Under the pieces are notes generated by a model that worked only from the letters and a program-made list of their open reading frames with translations, had not been told where the DNA came from and did not search any database. The translations under genes were made by a program, and so were the position numbers. Of a DNA stretch of 64,000 nt, positions 12,701 through 24,600 are shown piece after piece (the stretch's first letter is position 1; each line of letters opens with the position of its first letter). The DNA comes from Numida meleagris (lineage: Eukaryota; Chordata; Aves; Galliformes; Numididae). The stretch is taken from positions 2,851,814-2,915,813 of the forward strand of contig NC_034420.1 of the NCBI RefSeq assembly GCF_002078875.1, in the 5' to 3' direction.

Positions 12701-15140
12701 CAAATGAAGCATCTGCAAGAACCAGGCCTCACCTCTGGAACGTAACTACCAGAGGAAGTGGAGCTGAGCAAACACGCGCTCAGCTGCAGCGACTTCTGCA
12801 GCTCCACATTTCCTGAACTACCACCTCACTGCTTTCCTCTTCATACGTCTTGCTTTTTCTGTCAGACAGATGAAGAACTGGTACTCTGCCTTTTCCAAGC
12901 AGTACAGCAGAGCACTGCCTGAGTAAGCAAGCTCCGGAAGATGGAGTAACACTGGCTCCAACAAGAAATAGGGATGCAGCTGAAGTTCAGCACCTCATTT
13001 TAGTGTTCCTGCACACAGCCATGAGGCAGCACACAGAACTTCTGCATCTCTGTAAAGAGAAGCAGGAATCATTCCCAGTGAATATAAAGATAAGAAATAT
13101 TTATGGCATAATATAAACACCCACTGTACCTTTCCAATTGCAGCCACGTAGAGCATAGAATAAGAGCGTAATGCCATCTTTAAGGATTTTGTAGAGATTG
13201 AAATCTGCATTGCACTCCATTAACAAGCACTTGTATTATATCAGTATTACTCCTTATACATGCAATTAATTCTCAGTACAAGTGAGAAGGGAAAAAAACC
13301 ACAAGACGATATAGTTGAATGAATACCAAATAAATGTGTCCTGGTCTCCAAATGAACTATTTTGCAGCAAGAAAAAATTCCAGCAAAAATTCAAAGCCCA
13401 AAAGGCTTATAGAGTCATGCTCTGATCTGTCAGATAAGAGCAGCAGCAATCAGGCACTGTGCATAGCAGTAATTATTACAGTGCTCCCTTAGAAGGAGCT
13501 GAGAAAAATTCTTAAATCCTTCTGCACTTGAATGGATCGAGTGATTGACTGATGACTGCAAACATACACATCCAGAGCTGTTCAGCAAATGTAATTTAGA
13601 ATTATTTGCTCACTTTTGCTCATCTCATCAGTGAGCAGACAACTTTCCCACCTGCCACATATTTGACTTTGCTGGGGAATCTTCAGGGGAAAGCAAGTGC
13701 TCTGAGAGCAGACATCAGAATTATAGTAATGAGACCTGGAAAGAAGGGATACAAGTGTTCGTGCTGTTAAAGAGGCAGCCATGCCATTGCCTCAGCATTT
13801 GATTTGACAGCTCTTTTTAAGGTCAGCACTTCTGCTGCTGTTATTTGAAATTAGTTATCATCATCAGATATCTTAATTTATAACTACATAATTGATGATA
13901 ATCCAGTGCCACTCTAGGAGTAAGCTAAAAGCTCCCGTGATACTCGTTCTATAATAGGGAATACCAATACATGTAAGAACAAATACATAACAATTTGCAT
14001 CCTCTCGTAGTATAAAGTACTGCTCTCATTCAGGCCGGTTTTCATCTCTTTCTTAAGTCCCACAGGACGATCCCTAGGATTACATGGCAGCACCGATGGC
14101 ACAGTGGCAAGGTAAGAACTCCATCTCTCTCCTTGCTTTTCCCATTAGCCAGCCAAACAAATTGCCCCTACTTTTAGTCAATCCTTTGCCAGCCCCAGCT
14201 AACCCGTGCTTGGAGATATGTGAGTAAGCAGCATAGGGATTCATGCCAGTATTTCACCGTGGCTAATGCTCTCCTGGAGAAACCTGGTCCAGTCGGCGAC
14301 CCATGAATACAGGCAGTGAGCTGTGGGGGGGTCAGTTTGTTTAAAAAGAAATTATTTGCTTCATCAGTAAGTTCTTTTCTCTTGAAACTGACAGTGAAAT
14401 TCTGATAGAACCATCCCCTTATAAACAGATAATTGGACAACCACGGCTCACTTCATTTTGGACATAAATACACTTTCCTCACTCAGGAAAAACCTTTTTT
14501 CAAGTTTGTTACACCGCAAAGATGAAGAAACCAAACCCCCCAGTTCAGTACTTGAAAACAGAAGCCTCCCTCCCCTCTCAATAAGCACTAAAAAAAGGTT
14601 GCTTTGCTTCTGGTTCTTTGACTGAAGCATCCAGAATAAACAGTTTTCTGATTCACATGTGAAATTTATTTCTACTGTGTCTTTAATTTGTAGAGGTCAA
14701 TTCATTTAATGACTTTTATTTATTTATGTACAGGTAGCAACATGTATTCATGCACCTAATTATCAGCTGTACTTCTATTACCACAAGAGAGATTTTGCTT
14801 TTCCAGGTTGGCATTAAATTTGTTTTCAAGAAAGGAGAAGTTAGCAAGGAAAATTAATCAAGAAAATTAGATAAGGTAACGCACAAAGCAAAAAAATAAA
14901 AATCACAGCTTCAAGTTCTCTCCGGCTGTTATAACATACTGAAAGCAAACAAAGTCCCCATTAAAGCACAAAGCCCAATTCCCTCTCGGCAGCCTGCACG
15001 AGTCCTAATAAAGATGAAGACAACACTGAGAAGCCAGCGCGCTGACAGACCACGCTTTCCTCCCGCTGCCTACCTGCTGCTCAGTGCCTTCACTGAAACC
15101 ACCCGAAACAGAAGCAAACAGGAGCTGCAAAACTGGGAAG
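6781..15140 (-). other. KCNIP4 intron DNA, no gene seen
   Basis: Unique sequence with no recognised exon or mobile element. AT-rich, TAATTA-bearing blocks at 9130-9360, 10840-10960, 13200-13290, 13850-13920 and 14640-14880 are candidate regulatory elements. The last lies only 270-510 bases inside the intron after the first exon. More G+C-rich stretches (10380-10460, 11320-11410) hold only short open frames without recognisable domains. Confidence 0.5.
9130..9360. promoter_or_regulatory. Candidate conserved non-coding element in the KCNIP4 intron
   Basis: Contains CTTGATTGGTTGGGGG (CCAAT-like on the other strand), CACAATTAAGG, TATTAATCATC, TAGTAATTAATGAATAAAG and CCTAATTGCTTAATG in close succession. 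Six or more TAAT/ATTA cores occur within about 110 bases (9265-9360). The pattern suggests a homeodomain-bound enhancer. This is inferred from motif density alone. Confidence 0.35.
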
Positions 15141-15150
15141 TTCTCTTACC
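15141..15150 (-). other. KCNIP4: Splice donor of the KCNIP4 alternative first exon
   Basis: Read on the minus strand the junction is CAGATG|GTAAGAGAA, with the intron beginning at 15149. It matches the consensus GTAAGA at intron positions 1-6. The boundary falls after the first base of a codon. This agrees with the phase needed to join the shared second exon of the KChIP family. Confidence 0.8.
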
Positions 15151-15258
15151 ATCTGACAAGTCAATTAGCCCCAGGTAGTGCAAAAGTTTCAGAGAGGAGC
15201 ACACCACCACCACAATGCCTAAAGTCTGCAGTCCTTCCGACTCGCCTTCAGTCCACAT
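15150..15258 (-). CDS. KCNIP4: KCNIP4 alternative first exon, coding part (N-terminus of a membrane-anchored Kv channel-interacting protein 4 isoform)
   Basis: The frame gives 36 codons plus one base: residues 1-9 MWTEGESEG, then a hydrophobic stretch at about 10-32 (LQTLGIVVVVCSSLKLLHYL and following), ending LSD. I recognise it as the counterpart of a mammalian KCNIP4 variant N-terminus sharing ESEGLQT, GIVV, SLKLLH and LGLID. The exon ends GATG|GTAAGA, a strong donor. Its spare G would complete an Asp or similar codon at the start of the shared KChIP exon, as in mammals (phase from memory). KChIPs are EF-hand calcium sensors that bind Kv4 potassium channel N-termini. Their hydrophobic N-termini anchor the protein in membranes and slow channel inactivation or trafficking. 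An in-frame TGA lies one codon before the ATG (15262-15264) and A is at -3, which fixes the start. The EF-hand exons are outside the window, past position 1. No good acceptor precedes the exon, so it is a first exon. Confidence 0.85.
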
Positions 15259-15284
15259 CCTTCAGGGCACCACGCAGATACCTG

Positions 15285-15314
15285 CTAGTGTGCCTGCAAA
15301 CCACCGGCAGACAT
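15285..15314 (-). promoter_or_regulatory. Short upstream ORF in the putative KCNIP4 5' UTR
   Basis: ATG at 15314-15312 opens a nine-codon frame (MSAGGLQAH) ending in TAG at 15287-15285, 26 bases before the main ATG. It is in a different frame from the main coding sequence. If the transcript starts upstream of 15314 it could reduce or regulate initiation at the main start. It may have no function. Confidence 0.35.
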
Positions 15315-15384
15315 CGAAAGCTGAGAAATCCTCTGCTGGAAGCTTTTCTTCCCGATGCTCAGCCAAGTGCACGGCACAGATCCT

Positions 15385-15481
15385 CTCCCCCCCCCCATCC
15401 TCACACTCCCTGTCTCTCAGTCTCTCCCCCTGCTCCCAGCTCTCCTCTCCCCCTCTCTCTCCTGCTTCTCCCCCCCCCCCC
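15385..15481 (-). repeat. Polypurine/polypyrimidine tract (G/A-rich on the minus strand)
   Basis: The plus strand is almost pure C/T over nearly 100 bases, with C runs of 10 and 12 and CT repeats between. The minus strand has several runs of five or more G and so could form a G-quadruplex or triplex. It sits immediately upstream of the KCNIP4 first exon, a typical place for GA-rich promoter tracts. It is prone to sequencing length errors. Confidence 0.85.
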
Positions 15482-15499
15482 AATCTTTTAAACATCCAA

Positions 15500-18400
15500 G
15501 CAATTTCAACATTCTATAGTAACCTATGGTTTTATTTTCTTTCACTTTAGGGTCATTCTCTCAAGAGAATATTCTCCCTGCACAACTTAACACAGCGCTC
15601 CTGCCCACAGTAGTATCTCACATGATGCTTTATTACTTTAAGTACCTGGGATACCAGTGAATTTTTGCACTGAGGATTTTCTTGGTAATCCTGGCAGTTA
15701 TGAGCCTTTTTGCCAGTGTCTTTTCTGTACTGCATAGGAGAACATGGCACACTGTAGGGAAGGAAAAATCTCTCCTTTTCTTAATCCTCCTCTTACTCTA
15801 CATTACTTTGAGACAGCGAGCAGGCAATGCGCTAAGTGCCACTGACACACTGGGATACAGCAAACACTTGCCACTTGCACACAGGCACCCACCAGGAGGA
15901 CCCACACCGCAGCTCTGCTTGCTGTTGCCCAGCAGCTCACCCAGAGAAGCGTAATGCACACACAGGTGCTGGGAAGGACCACTGCCGCCCTGCAACAAGC
16001 AGCCTCAGCAGGCAGCTAAGTAAGATGAACTGCTGTGCTTTGCACATGCTCATCTTCGCAATATTTTACTGGTCTGCTTGCATGGGGTAGCACTGCAGGC
16101 TGTTCTCAAGTCAAGTCAGTTACATGTTTCCCTGTTTACCCATCCATGGAGGTACTTGGCAGGATGAGTGTTTTATTGGGATGACAGTTGCAAGATTACA
16201 ACACCAGTAAAAGCCACATTTTCCAAGCACACCCTTAGTAGAAGATGCTGCTACGCTCCATATAGAACATTCAGAAGGACAGAGATGGCCAACACTTTTC
16301 TTATTGCACAGGACTAAGCCTGTCACTTTCCTCATGCCACTACCCGCCCAGGCTGGCTGCAGCCCCAGACGAGCTGTGCTGCTGGCCCCCCAGCACCTTG
16401 CTGCCCCTCTGCATTAGGTTCCCCCTGAGCAGAACTTCTGAGCCAGAACCTCATAGGGATCCTGCACATCACATGAACAAAGTCACGCACTCAGTTGCCA
16501 AGAGGTGTTCATATTAATGCCAGGGTGGAGGTGCAGAGTTCTCATACATACTTGGGTCATCAAGTACAGAATACTAACTGAATTTGAACTTTGTTTCTAT
16601 ACGCAGGTAGCCAATGAACAGACCACATCTGCATTATCCATGAGGGTTCTCTGTCACTGGCCTCTACCCATTCAGAGCTCAGCAGCATGCAAACAAAGTC
16701 ATTTCTATTGATCAACATGTTAGGCCAAACAATTTTTTTTGGTATTGTGTAGCATCTGCCACATTAGGCTGTCACTGCCCTGACTGCTGGGCTGGCTGAG
16801 ATGCAGTTTATGGTTGTCAGTGCACAGCTGGGAGAGAATACTGAAGGATTTCTTCTATTTATGACCACCACGTTCCTGGGGGAACCACCTTGCAGCCAGC
16901 AGCCCTGTCCAGAGACTGTTTCCCCTTCCTTGTATCCTACAGCTTCCCTCCCTCCACTCACTCAGCCCAGTCCCAGCTGCCTGTTACCAACCCAGGAACT
17001 GGGATTTCCTTCTGCAGGGATGTCTTAGCACTGCACTGTGCTTACTCCTTACAGAAACTGCTGCTGGTTAAAGCACGAGGTTCCTCCATCCCTCCAGCTC
17101 AGCAGCCATGTACTGATACTATGGTGGGTAATTAAACCCTATCAGCTTTCTGCTGCTATTTAATCATTCAAATCACAAGTGACTGACTACAGAATTGGCT
17201 ACAGATGCTTACTGGCGACAAACTCTGTGGACCTATGTTCTTCTCTCTTTATGAGAGAGAAGATCTAAGAGACAGAGTCTTTCATCAGAAGGTTCCCTCC
17301 TACCTTGGCCCATTGCTTACAGCAGCGCTCATTCTCTACCACAGAACTGAGCTAATGAGGGGAACTGATTCTGATTTCAGCTGGGTAAAGGATCCTCAGT
17401 ACAGTGCTTCAACAGAAATCTGCACAGAAATAGAGTACCACCAACACCTGACAAGAGAGAGAAATATTAACTAAGAGCTTATTAGGTATTTTATTTCAAT
17501 TGCTCGTGGAGTGAAGAAAAACCCAGCTGAATCAATGCTGAATAACTGGACTCAGAATTTGAGTTCTTTGGAATAAATATTCCACAGCCTAGAGACACTC
17601 TGCAGATCCACAGCAGCTTTCGGATCAATGTTTGATCCGAAAATACATCCTGGTACTCTCAGAGAGGGGAACTCAAGGGCCTAAATGGTTTTATGTAGGA
17701 CCACACAAAAGCAGCACAAACTCAAGGGCTGCCATTGAAAACAAGCTTCGCAGAACAGCAACTGAAAGAACACTGTCTTGTTGTATATGGACACACTCAT
17801 GCTTCCTAGGGAAGCGGTAAAGCAACTTTTTTTGCAAAATGAAGGGGAATGCAAAGAAGTATGTTCAAAAATCCAAATGTCTTGATAATATTGGCATCAG
17901 CTCTTCCTAATGACGAGCATACACAACTCTGACATACAGCACGAGGGGTTGAGTGGCTCCATGAACTCTGAAAGAGGTTTATGCTGGGTCTGCACAACAC
18001 ATACCCTGCTGGAACATAAGAACGAACTTCATAATGATCAATCAAAACAACAAGTAATGAGAAGAATTCTGTGGTCATAAAAGAATTGCAGTGATGTTCA
18101 TATCATTGACCTACATAATCTATAATCAGCTTTTAGAATTAGTTAGGGAAAAATGTCTCACATGAAGGTGCAACTACACAGCAAAACAGAATGCCCTTCC
18201 CACAGTGCAAGCCCCTCTCAGTGGCTGAGCTATTGGGACTAAATTTATACTTTCAAAAGAGGATTCATCTCCTCGCTCCATTTTACAACAAATACAGCAC
18301 GAATGGTTCTCATTATCCACACCTGTAAAAAAATCCAGTGGTTTTCTATGATTAGCCTGGTATAAAACCCCAGATATAAAGTCTGTCATTTTGATTGAAT

Positions 18401-21149
18401 GTTCCTTTACGTTTGTGTTAGATAAAGAATAAATAGGAACATCTGATTGATTCTTCCTGTACAGTACTTCATTTCAAGCATCTCTAGAACAACTTTGTTT
18501 ATGGATCTTCCTTCTCTACTCGGCAGTCCTGAACAGCCTTCCCACACAGCTACTTGGCCATAAATCTATTTCTACTGCACATCTGAAGCTCTTCTACTTC
18601 TGTTGTATTTTAAAAACGCATCGTGAGATCATTCACATTACTGCAGGCAGCTATAACATCAGAAATATGAATTTACTACTCCACATATACTTCTGCAATA
18701 TAATTTGCATTTGTGAAGTGTGGGGGGGTTATTGCCGTTTTCATTTTCAACCAAGCAGACCAAAATGAAAACCAGGTGTTTCTCTGAAGTGATTTTTTTT
18801 AAACACACCCAGACCCAAGCAATGATATTAATGCATTTTAATCAGCCTGACTCAGTCAACAATTATTCATCTGCCCCTTTTTCCCCATATGTAGTGAAAC
18901 CCCTTCATGTTTTCCTCATACTTCTCTGGCTCTGACCAGCCCTAAGGAATTTGTGCCATCTGCAAGTTATGTGGGGACATAACTGCAGACTAGGATTTCA
19001 AGGAAATTACACCACAAGTCATCTGGCAGGTCTGGTACCCCAGTAACTGGTTTAGGGCCTCCTGAGTTATACCAGTTAAACTAGCAGCCGTCTGGAAACA
19101 ACAGGCTCACGCCCTACCCATTTGCAGCCTCTCTAACTCCACCCTGACCCCTCTGCTTGCATATTAGTTTGGCTTCATATTGTCTGTTTCCAGCAGTTGT
19201 CCATCAGCCTAGAGTGCTGCAACTAACCAGTTATTTTGTTCCTAGAGAGACACTCTGCATAATGCTAGGTGAACCACAGATGTCTGATCAGTTTGGTTCT
19301 GATGATATGGAAGGAGCTCAAGTCTCAGCCTGCCATTTCCTCCCCTTGAGAGCTCATGGAAGTAACCAGCAGATGAACCCTCCTCCTAATATATTAGATA
19401 ATATTCCACCATAACAGAAACAACTAGTACTCCATCAGAATGCTTCCCCTTGGTTCAGTTCTTCTGACTCATGTCAATAAGCCACTATCTTCACTCTGTG
19501 AGCGCTTCCCTACTTGCTGGCAATGGCACGAAGGTCACAGGCCTGAGGAACTACATGGAGAAGCAGGAGGACCCTAAAAGAACTGTATGACCTCGTGGTT
19601 CCTAGCCTGTTAGCCCAGTTCACCTCAACAGCTTTGGAAAGGCTAGGAACTGCTTCCAGAGAGATTCCAGAAATCAAATACAGCATTACTGATGTTTCCA
19701 TAGGTTGCAGCTAGAAGCAGACAAGCATGTCCCACCCCAAAGCACCACAAACCGCTGACGGGAGGACTTTGCTTTATCCTACTTTTCAAACAGACAATGG
19801 AAGTTGGACACATGCCGAGAAGAAATTAGGTGAGAGGAAGCAAGAAGTCAGAAGGCAGAACAGCACAAAAGGGTGTTTCAAGCCTAAAATGAGGAACACT
19901 GAAGCCATGTGATGTTAACAACACATCTTGGAAGGACTGGATTTTGGCTATATGCACTCTGAAACCTCTCACAATTGTAAAACCTGACATTTCAATTGAA
20001 CCAAGGGCTCAATTCCTGTACAGAAAAAGCACCACAGCACCAGCACACATCCAGCTGAGCTGTGCCGGGCTCCACATCACAGCTGAGCACTTTTCCTGGA
20101 GCCCATACTTGGTGGTGAGCACTCTTCAGCAAACACTTCACCAACAGAAGGCACAGGCATGAGAGACTTGAAAGCCATGCTGCCTGAAAACAGACGTGCC
20201 TTGCGGGGCAGGTTCTTGCTTACTGGATCTCCACCACAAGAAAGAGGAGAGGTGGGTCCTTGTTTGTGGGGCTGGCAATTGCTGCTCAGGGTCTGGAAGC
20301 AGTTATGAAGCGTACAGCAAAAGCCTTTGCTGTCAAGGCTGGCTGCAGTTATTATCACAGGTGGATTTTCCCCCATATTATTTATTTCCCATGGGCTTGT
20401 CACAGCTTCATTCTCAGTTTCAATAGTAGTGATGATTAACAAAGCAGCACCTTTGCTCTCAGACTTTTTTCCTAATGGATTGTGTTTTTCCAGATTCACA
20501 TTAAATACATGAGCATGACAAAGGACAGGCAGTCTTCCCCTCCTCCCCCAAGACTCAGACAATCAGAAGTTAGTACCAAGCAAACCAATGCAGGATGAAT
20601 GGTGGGTTGAAAACAAGACTTACTTAGCATCAATTATACCCAACTATTTGATGTAACTGCATCTATTATTTAGTTTCTGCAATGGCAAAAATTTTACCTT
20701 TCTAATAAATGTCAACTTGCTGATAACTGACAAGGGTTCCCTCTCACCACATTTTTTCTTTTTTCTGATCTTAACGGCCTTCCCCCAAGCCGTCCAACTT
20801 CTGCTCACGGTTAAAAATATACAGGCTGCCCTCTGCAAGGCAGCACTTAAAGCCACTGTAATTGAAGGTGTTTGCCTGAGGTTGGTAAGGAATGCATTGT
20901 CTCAAATCAACACGAGACAATCAGCAACACTTCATTTTAGTTTTACAGTTTTACATTCAGAAGCATTCACTTGGACAGAGCCAGAAGCTGTTTGCTTTCT
21001 AACATTAAGGCCCAGGAATGTTTTCTAGCTGAAGATTTGCCCTATAAGCAAATATTTTCAGCTTGACATAGGAAGTTAGAAGATGAATACCACTGTATCC
21101 TGTGAAGGCAAGATACAAGCTGATATCTCCCTGCTTCCTCTCATCTCTG
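15500..21149. other. Non-coding DNA upstream of the KCNIP4 alternative promoter
   Basis: Unique sequence with no recognised gene. A perfect 11-base hairpin lies at 17618-17642. The open frame at 20077-20562 on the minus strand (161 codons) shows no domain, signal or homologue that I recognise and is probably chance. If longer KCNIP4 isoforms start beyond the window, this is their intron. Confidence 0.5.
17618..17642. repeat. Perfect inverted repeat, 11-base arms with 3-base loop
   Basis: tttcggatcaa is followed by tgt and then ttgatccgaaa, an exact reverse complement. The arms include TGATCC-type cores. It could be a dimeric protein-binding site or a cruciform-forming site. No nearby gene gives it a role. 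Confidence 0.8.
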
Positions 21150-21690
21150 CTGATTTAGATCCAGGTGGCCTGGAAAACAGGAACAAGAGTTCCTGCTGAG
21201 ATCCCCCCCAAGCCAGAAGCTGTCACTCCAAGGAGCAGTCTTGACCACACTGGACTGTAAGAGAATACATACATTCATCATTGTTGTCAACTGATCATCA
21301 CACCTTGGACAACCCTCCAAAGATCAGCACCCCCGACACCAAGACATTGCTGGATTGAGGAGTGGTGAACCTCTTTCTTTGCTGTGTTTGTATTTCTGCA
21401 TGTCTCTCTTTCACTGCTTCCTACCTTCTACTCTTTCACTCTTTGTAGTAGCCATTGTCTAACATTGGCTTAGAACTTTCAGCACAGAAATAATTTGTGC
21501 ACTACAGTACTCTTACCTGTAATGCTTATTAATTATATTAGTAAATTGCGAAGTAATAGTAAACAGTAAAAGAAAATATAGTAAATAATAAGTTTTACCT
21601 CTGAGTAGAAGTTGTTAGGAAGATCTCAAATTGATTTGTATTACTCCGAGTCTTGGATGACTCCATCATGGTAGAGTCCCCCACTGACTG
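21150..21690 (+). mobile_element. Possible decayed avian LTR
   Basis: The order of sequence types resembles an LTR: a mixed part with ccccgacaccaagacattgc, a C/T-rich part (ctctttcactgcttcctacc and following), then an A/T-rich part with AATAATAAG, ending near ctccatcatggtagagtccc. Neither terminus nor a target duplication could be fixed and no internal retroviral genes follow. It may equally be unique intergenic DNA. Confidence 0.3.
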
Positions 21691-24600
21691 GGGGAGGTTT
21701 AACTTAACAGACAAAAAGATTCATCTCTGTCAAAACTGAGCAGGATGAGATGGTGCTCTTTAGAAAAAGGCCCTGAGCATGGACCAAGACATTTTGCTGC
21801 AGACTGTTTCAGTTCATTGCTGTCATCCAAAACCCTTTTGTTATCCCAGGAAATGCTAGACTAAGAGCCAACAACACAAGCTCTTCTTCCCTACCTCAAA
21901 GCATTTCCAACTAAGATGCAGAAAGTTTAGATTCCCGGTACAGCAGTTATTTCTTCTAAAGTTCAGACTGTAAAACAAGTAAAAGAACATTCTCGGAGGA
22001 CCAAAAAACTAGGATATCTTCCAGTGTAGTCTGATCAGTAAGCAAGGAAGGTTCTGACTTGCACCGCTGAAGGTTGCATATTTAACTGCAGAATAGGATT
22101 AAAAAAACAGTATCTGGAAAAATACACTTTGGGAATGTTTCATACATTGACTGGATGGATACTCAGCCTTCAGATGCTACTCAGCCCATAAGAACATAGC
22201 AGCAGGGGTGGTAGAGTTTGCACCTTCAAGATTAGTAGGATTTAGCACTGGTCACAAGGGAAACAGAACCCAAGTAATCAGGAAAGAGCAGTAAAGAAAT
22301 CTAAGTCTGGAGCTTTTGGAGGTTTGTCAGTCAGTCACGAGTTTGGATAAAAAAAGAAAGCCAGGAAAACATCTGCCCCTCTGAAAAGCCACCAAACTAC
22401 ACTGAGTGCCACAAGATACAGTTCTGATTGTGACACCAATGCCAACACAGCAGTGGCTAGCAGCTCATTTCTGCAGTTGTTTTAGGAACATAGTAAGGAG
22501 TAGGATTACCTCTCCCACCACAGTAACACGTGGAATTTAGCCAGCCACGTTATCATCACAGCTCCAGTGATCTCCAGTTCGAGCACTGGCTTCTCACCCG
22601 CTTACTCACTCTGTTTTTTAGGTAGTGAACTGAACAGCAAGTCTGCCTGGTACGTTTCCAATCCTCCTCCACATTCCCCACTGCTCTAGTGGAATACTAC
22701 CATCTTATTTTCACATGAAATTGTGTAAGATATTGCCCAATAAGGATCATCTCATGCATTCTGCTTGGTTACAACATACTCATTACAAGCTTAAGCACTG
22801 AACCCGCACTCTCCACATGTAGAATGCTGCTCCTTTGTCTGTTACATTAATCAACATTTTCTTATCACTCTTCATGACATAACTGGATTTCTTCTATTTA
22901 AATAGCAGTGAATGAGCCGCGAGCACATGGCTTGTTAAACAATCCTATACTTTTCACTTATTTACCTGTTTCAAGAGGAAATACCTTTAAACATCCTCAA
23001 TGACTCTTTGCTAAGTTCTCATCTTCACTGTATCATCTATGCATTACTTGCATTTCAGCTTTATTTTTATCATCAGTAATTTGTATTTCTATTTCCTCCC
23101 AGTCTGAAAGGAGGCTTCATTTAATTGCTTATTTGCATAATTATTCTGAAAAAGAAAGCACCACAAAAAATTACTAATAGGAGATCAGAGTAATATATTC
23201 ACAAAAAAAACTACAGAACAGCACAAAACTAAGTATATTTTACATGCATCATCATCTCAAATCACATCACCCCTGAAGTGTGTGCAAACCCAGTCCAAGC
23301 AGCAAAAAAACCCCAGTAATTAATGCTTTGCAATGAAACAAATCAAGAACGAACAGGTCAATTTATAAAGACAGTGTCTCCTTGAACAGAAGTTTTCTAA
23401 AATGAAATCAAGTTCATAAAGTACAACATAGGCAACAACAAGAAAGGGAAAAAGGAGAGCTTATGGAGGACTCTGAAAAGGGCTTTGCTCCTGTGAGCAC
23501 AGCACCAGCTGTTAGGACTGTGGCAGCAGTTTCACATCACTTACACTCAGCATAGCAGTCAACACAGGAGTTCACCAGACTGCCTCTGATCTACAGCAGT
23601 GGTGTAACTACTCCTCTGGTAGCAGCACAATAAGCCCTGCTTCTGGACACAGTACAACAGAGCTGAAATTCATGGAAATGCAGAGGTCTGACCAACCAAG
23701 GGCTTGAAGAAAAGCAGTAATACAGGTGCACGTGACAGACTACAAAAAGGATGCTAAAGCTAAGCAATAGCCATGGATAAATGTCCTCCTTCAAGCCTCT
23801 GCCCTTATGCGAGTATTTTAAGTACTCAATTACCAAGCAAGCTGGACTTCGGTGATGCAGCCAGCTTGCTGCTCACTTCCACATCGCTGTTCCACAGTGG
23901 AGAACAGAGAGCAATACAGCAACAGCATGTGCCTGTCTGCACCCGGGAACTGGAAAGAGAAGGGGGAAAAAAGCAAAAAGCCTACAGAACCCAGAGACTA
24001 CCTCTTCAAGGAATGAGGCGATCAAGAAGAAATGTAAAATGCTGACTGCATGTCAAAAGATAACTAGATGCATGGAAATCAGCAGCATGGAAAGTGAAGG
24101 TGCCGGGGTCTTCAGCAAGCAGATTTACACTTGGAAATTAAGCTGAAAATCAAGGACAAAAGCAAACCGAAGATTTATGACTATAGTGTCAGTAGCTCAT
24201 TTCCCGGGCTGCTGACAGCAGTGCAGGCCCAGCGCCTGCAGTGACCCTACCACAGAGCTCCGTTAAGCACAGCTATTTATGGTGGTCCAGAGTATTGACC
24301 CAATGTTTTCATAGACCTGTGTCTACTTAAATATTCCTCTCAGCTTGCTGATTGGAACATATTCTATTTAAAGGAAAGGAATATGCTAGAGTACACTACT
24401 TTCCTATCCCTCCTTCCCCCTCAGTTTAATTATACTGCAGCTTATTAATTGTAAGGTACACTCTTGTGGAAAAAATCACAATGTTTAATTACTATTATTG
24501 AACTAAATATCAGCTTGGATAAATCAGTGGATGCTTTGCTGCTGCTCAAATACATCACAGCTCAGGCCCAGAAAGTAATGCATTTACATTAAATGAAAGG

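Larger units (their letters stand above)
15259..15495 (-). promoter_or_regulatory. KCNIP4: Probable promoter and 5' UTR of the KCNIP4 alternative first exon
   Basis: On the minus strand this is a G/A-rich tract (two G runs of 10 and 12 bases at 15387-15396 and 15470-15481, with GGGGGAGAG-type blocks between) followed by a less biased 120 bases before the ATG. A TATA-like GTTTAAAAG lies at 15485-15493. If it is used, initiation would fall near 15455-15465 and the leader would be about 200 bases. CpGs are more frequent from about 15040 to 15360 than in flanking DNA, but this is not a classical CpG island. The start site is inferred, not seen. Confidence 0.5.

Noticed and set aside
1..15149. Search for the shared KChIP EF-hand exons and other KCNIP4 first exons
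   Set aside because: None of the frames shows the conserved EF-hand segments or the other known hydrophobic N-terminus. They must lie outside the window.
15084..15491. Plus-strand open frames of 135 and 111 codons over the KCNIP4 exon
   Set aside because: They are antisense to the exon and extended by the low-complexity C/T tract (poly-Pro/Ser-Leu), which rarely contains stops. No independent coding evidence.
15262..15495. A 77-codon minus-strand frame directly upstream of and in frame with the KCNIP4 ATG
   Set aside because: It ends in TGA one codon before the ATG. Its first half is Gly/Glu/Arg translation of the GA-rich tract. It is better read as 5' UTR/promoter.
20077..20562. A 161-codon minus-strand frame
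   Set aside because: No domain, no splice signals or homologue recognised. This length is compatible with chance in 64 kb.
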